Shown piece by piece: positions 31,534 to 31,676 of a stretch of 31,676 nucleotides of DNA; position 1 is the stretch's first letter; every line of letters begins with the position of its first letter. The translations under genes and the position numbers were made by a program. This DNA is from JACDAN01 sp046714355. GTDB taxonomy: Bacteria > Actinomycetota > Thermoleophilia > Gaiellales > Gaiellaceae. The stretch lies in the NCBI GenBank assembly GCA_046714355.1, contig JBKKAR010000131.1, forward strand, positions 1 through 31,676. The letters run 5' to 3'. The notes beneath the pieces are model-generated. The model ran no database searches. It had not been told where the DNA came from and saw only the letters and a list, made by a program, of their open reading frames with translations.

Positions 31534-31676
31534 ATGAGGAAGACACAGACACTCGAAGCAGGGCTGGTCGGCTGGCGTGAGCGGTTCGCCCAGAAGATCG
31601 AGAAACCGGTGAGCAAGCGGACGCCGCTGACCGTCAAGCAGATCCGCGCCCTTCTCGGCGCGCTCTTCTTCGTCAA
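31534..31676 (+). CDS. Hypothetical protein, 5' part only (cut by window end)
   Basis: From ATG at 31534, 47 codons are readable without a stop. The protein begins MRKTQTLEAGLVGWRERF, then a basic segment EKPVSKRTPLTVKQIRA leads into LLGALFFV, which looks like the beginning of a membrane helix. An in-frame TTG at 31498 overlapping the nadE stop is another possible start. No family is recognised; the minus-strand ORF over the same bases has no better support. Confidence 0.45.
   Translation, partial: MRKTQTLEAGLVGWRERFAQKIEKPVSKRTPLTVKQIRALLGALFFV

Noticed and set aside
29639..31552. 637-codon minus-strand ORF opposite nadE
   Set aside because: It is the mirror frame of a clearly functional NAD synthetase and shows no domain of its own.
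1..31676. CRISPR arrays, prophage or insertion sequences
   Set aside because: No evenly spaced direct repeats, no transposase or integrase, and no phage structural gene were seen; base composition is even throughout.

Overview
The window is GC-rich, densely packed bacterial DNA. Many start codons are GTG or TTG, many same-strand neighbours overlap by 4 bp (ATGA or GTGA), and several promoters sit so close to the start codon that leaderless transcripts are likely. Gene content points to a high-GC actinobacterium, most likely of the class Thermoleophilia: fatty-acid beta-oxidation, actinobacterial-type CtaA with an EFGNR motif, a PAC2-family protein, archaeal-type phosphoglycerate mutase, and NadM-type adenylyltransferase. 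The taxonomic assignment is inference. There is no rRNA, tRNA, CRISPR array, insertion sequence or prophage that I can support. Most of the window is core metabolism with one regulatory island of special interest.

Layout. 1-4227: a truncated VOC dioxygenase-like gene on minus, then a plus-strand run of AlkA-like DNA glycosylase, sugar-phosphate isomerase/epimerase-like protein, ProC, 6-phosphogluconolactonase, and an ArsR-type regulator with its own operator-like promoter. 4224-4874: a repeat-containing hypothetical protein on minus. 4897-8456: thiolase and FadB-type fusion enzyme (beta-oxidation) plus a small membrane protein. 8546-10996: a large SF2 helicase with an unusual acidic insertion. 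11000-16587: minus-strand genes for PAC2 protein, heme A synthase, proline iminopeptidase, aPGAM, NadM and SelD. 16588-18357: a structured terminator region and an AarF/UbiB kinase-like gene.

18541-20372 is the most interesting part. A 448-residue XRE-HTH plus TPR regulator is followed after 11 bp by an unlisted 36-codon ORF with its own Shine-Dalgarno sequence. The encoded peptide has a basic start, a hydrophobic core and a short FFDDVSLFP tail. Receptor followed by exported pro-peptide is the layout of RRNPP quorum-sensing cassettes (Rap-Phr, PlcR-PapR, NprR-NprX), best known from Firmicutes. Divergent from it is a near-consensus sigma70 promoter and, about 165 bp downstream, a strong intrinsic terminator. 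Together they define a transcript of roughly 190 nt with only a 27-codon ORF. ACTTGAC motifs lie at both promoters, which suggests that one regulator controls both sides. That this is a peptide-signalling system is inference from architecture.

20487-26591: a drug-efflux cluster (MFS transporter with TetR regulator, divergent from an MMPL/RND transporter) whose shared 41-bp promoter region holds a TetR-like dyad; an acyl-CoA synthetase follows the MMPL gene with 4-bp overlap. 26588-28274: a CPA2 antiporter and its TrkA-C regulatory subunit. 28312-31676: an SDR, a hotdog-like protein, glutamine-dependent NAD synthetase behind a palindrome, and the start of a small hypothetical gene cut by the window end. 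Three of the four convergent gene pairs overlap by exactly the tetranucleotide CTAG.
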